Positions 63,917 through 64,000 of a DNA stretch of 64,000 nucleotides are shown piece after piece. The stretch is from Apus apus (taxonomy: Eukaryota; Chordata; Aves; Apodiformes; Apodidae). Each line of letters opens with the position of its first letter. Position 1 is the first letter of the stretch. Below the pieces are notes generated by a model that made no database searches, had not been told where the DNA came from, and saw nothing but the letters and a program-made list of their open reading frames with translations. The position numbers were made by a program, and so were the translations under genes. The stretch lies in assembly GCF_020740795.1 (NCBI RefSeq), contig NC_067282.1:151142858-151206857 (forward strand), in the 5' to 3' direction.

Positions 63917-64000
63917 GGTTCACCAAAGGCAGGTCCTGAGTGTTCCCCGCAGTCGTTTGCCTTTCCCCCAAAAGGTGGCTGGAGAGCTCACCCGTGGGAT
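63917..64000 (-). promoter_or_regulatory. MB: MB 5'UTR and possibly the edge of its promoter, cut by the window
   Basis: Only 84 bases upstream of the MB ATG are present. They contain no TATA box. Mammalian MB has a 5'UTR of comparable length, so most or all of this may be transcribed leader. The muscle control elements known upstream of MB would lie outside. Confidence 0.5.

Overview
The window looks like nuclear DNA from a bird. Its recognisable interspersed repeats are avian-type CR1 LINE fragments, several of them 3' ends carrying the ATTCTATG-type terminal octamer. I see no mammalian-type SINEs or L1. The two protein-coding genes I can identify are vertebrate: RASD2 (the Ras-like GTPase Rhes) on the + strand, and MB (myoglobin) on the - strand. 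They converge on each other, as they do on human chromosome 22q12.3. I cannot name the species.

Layout: 1-21 kb is non-coding DNA upstream of RASD2. It holds a short CR1 (2.4-2.57 kb), a pair of related repeats in opposite orientation (7.16 and 8.57 kb), a well-preserved CR1 3' end (8.69-9.81 kb), an 86-bp inverted repeat with arms at 12.66 and 14.93 kb, and two G-rich tracts near 17.1-17.3 kb. From 21.0 to 21.74 kb there are candidate 5' untranslated exons of RASD2, ending in good splice donors. The RASD2 coding exons are 25725-25995 and 27511-28040 (266 residues), followed by a 3'UTR of about 1.7 kb that ends near a poly(A) signal at 29700.

The interval from 29.7 to 59 kb has no convincing protein-coding exon. 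Its main features are a microsatellite (34.16 kb), an old CR1 fragment (36.43 kb), an isolated CpG island at 43.88-44.83 kb containing a palindrome around a CTCF/YY1-like site, three minus-strand CR1 copies between 45.3 and 49.8 kb, and short tandem duplications. MB has exons at 63822-63916, 60480-60702 and 59661-59807 on the - strand. They encode 154 residues including the initiator Met, and its 3'UTR runs left to about 59.0 kb.

The two genes are not an operon and have unrelated jobs: RASD2 is a membrane-anchored signalling GTPase, and MB is a muscle oxygen carrier. I found no evidence for a new multi-gene system. The least-explained items are the isolated CpG island with its palindromic CTCF/YY1-like element, the 86-bp inverted repeat, and the unidentified repeat pair at 7.16/8.57 kb.
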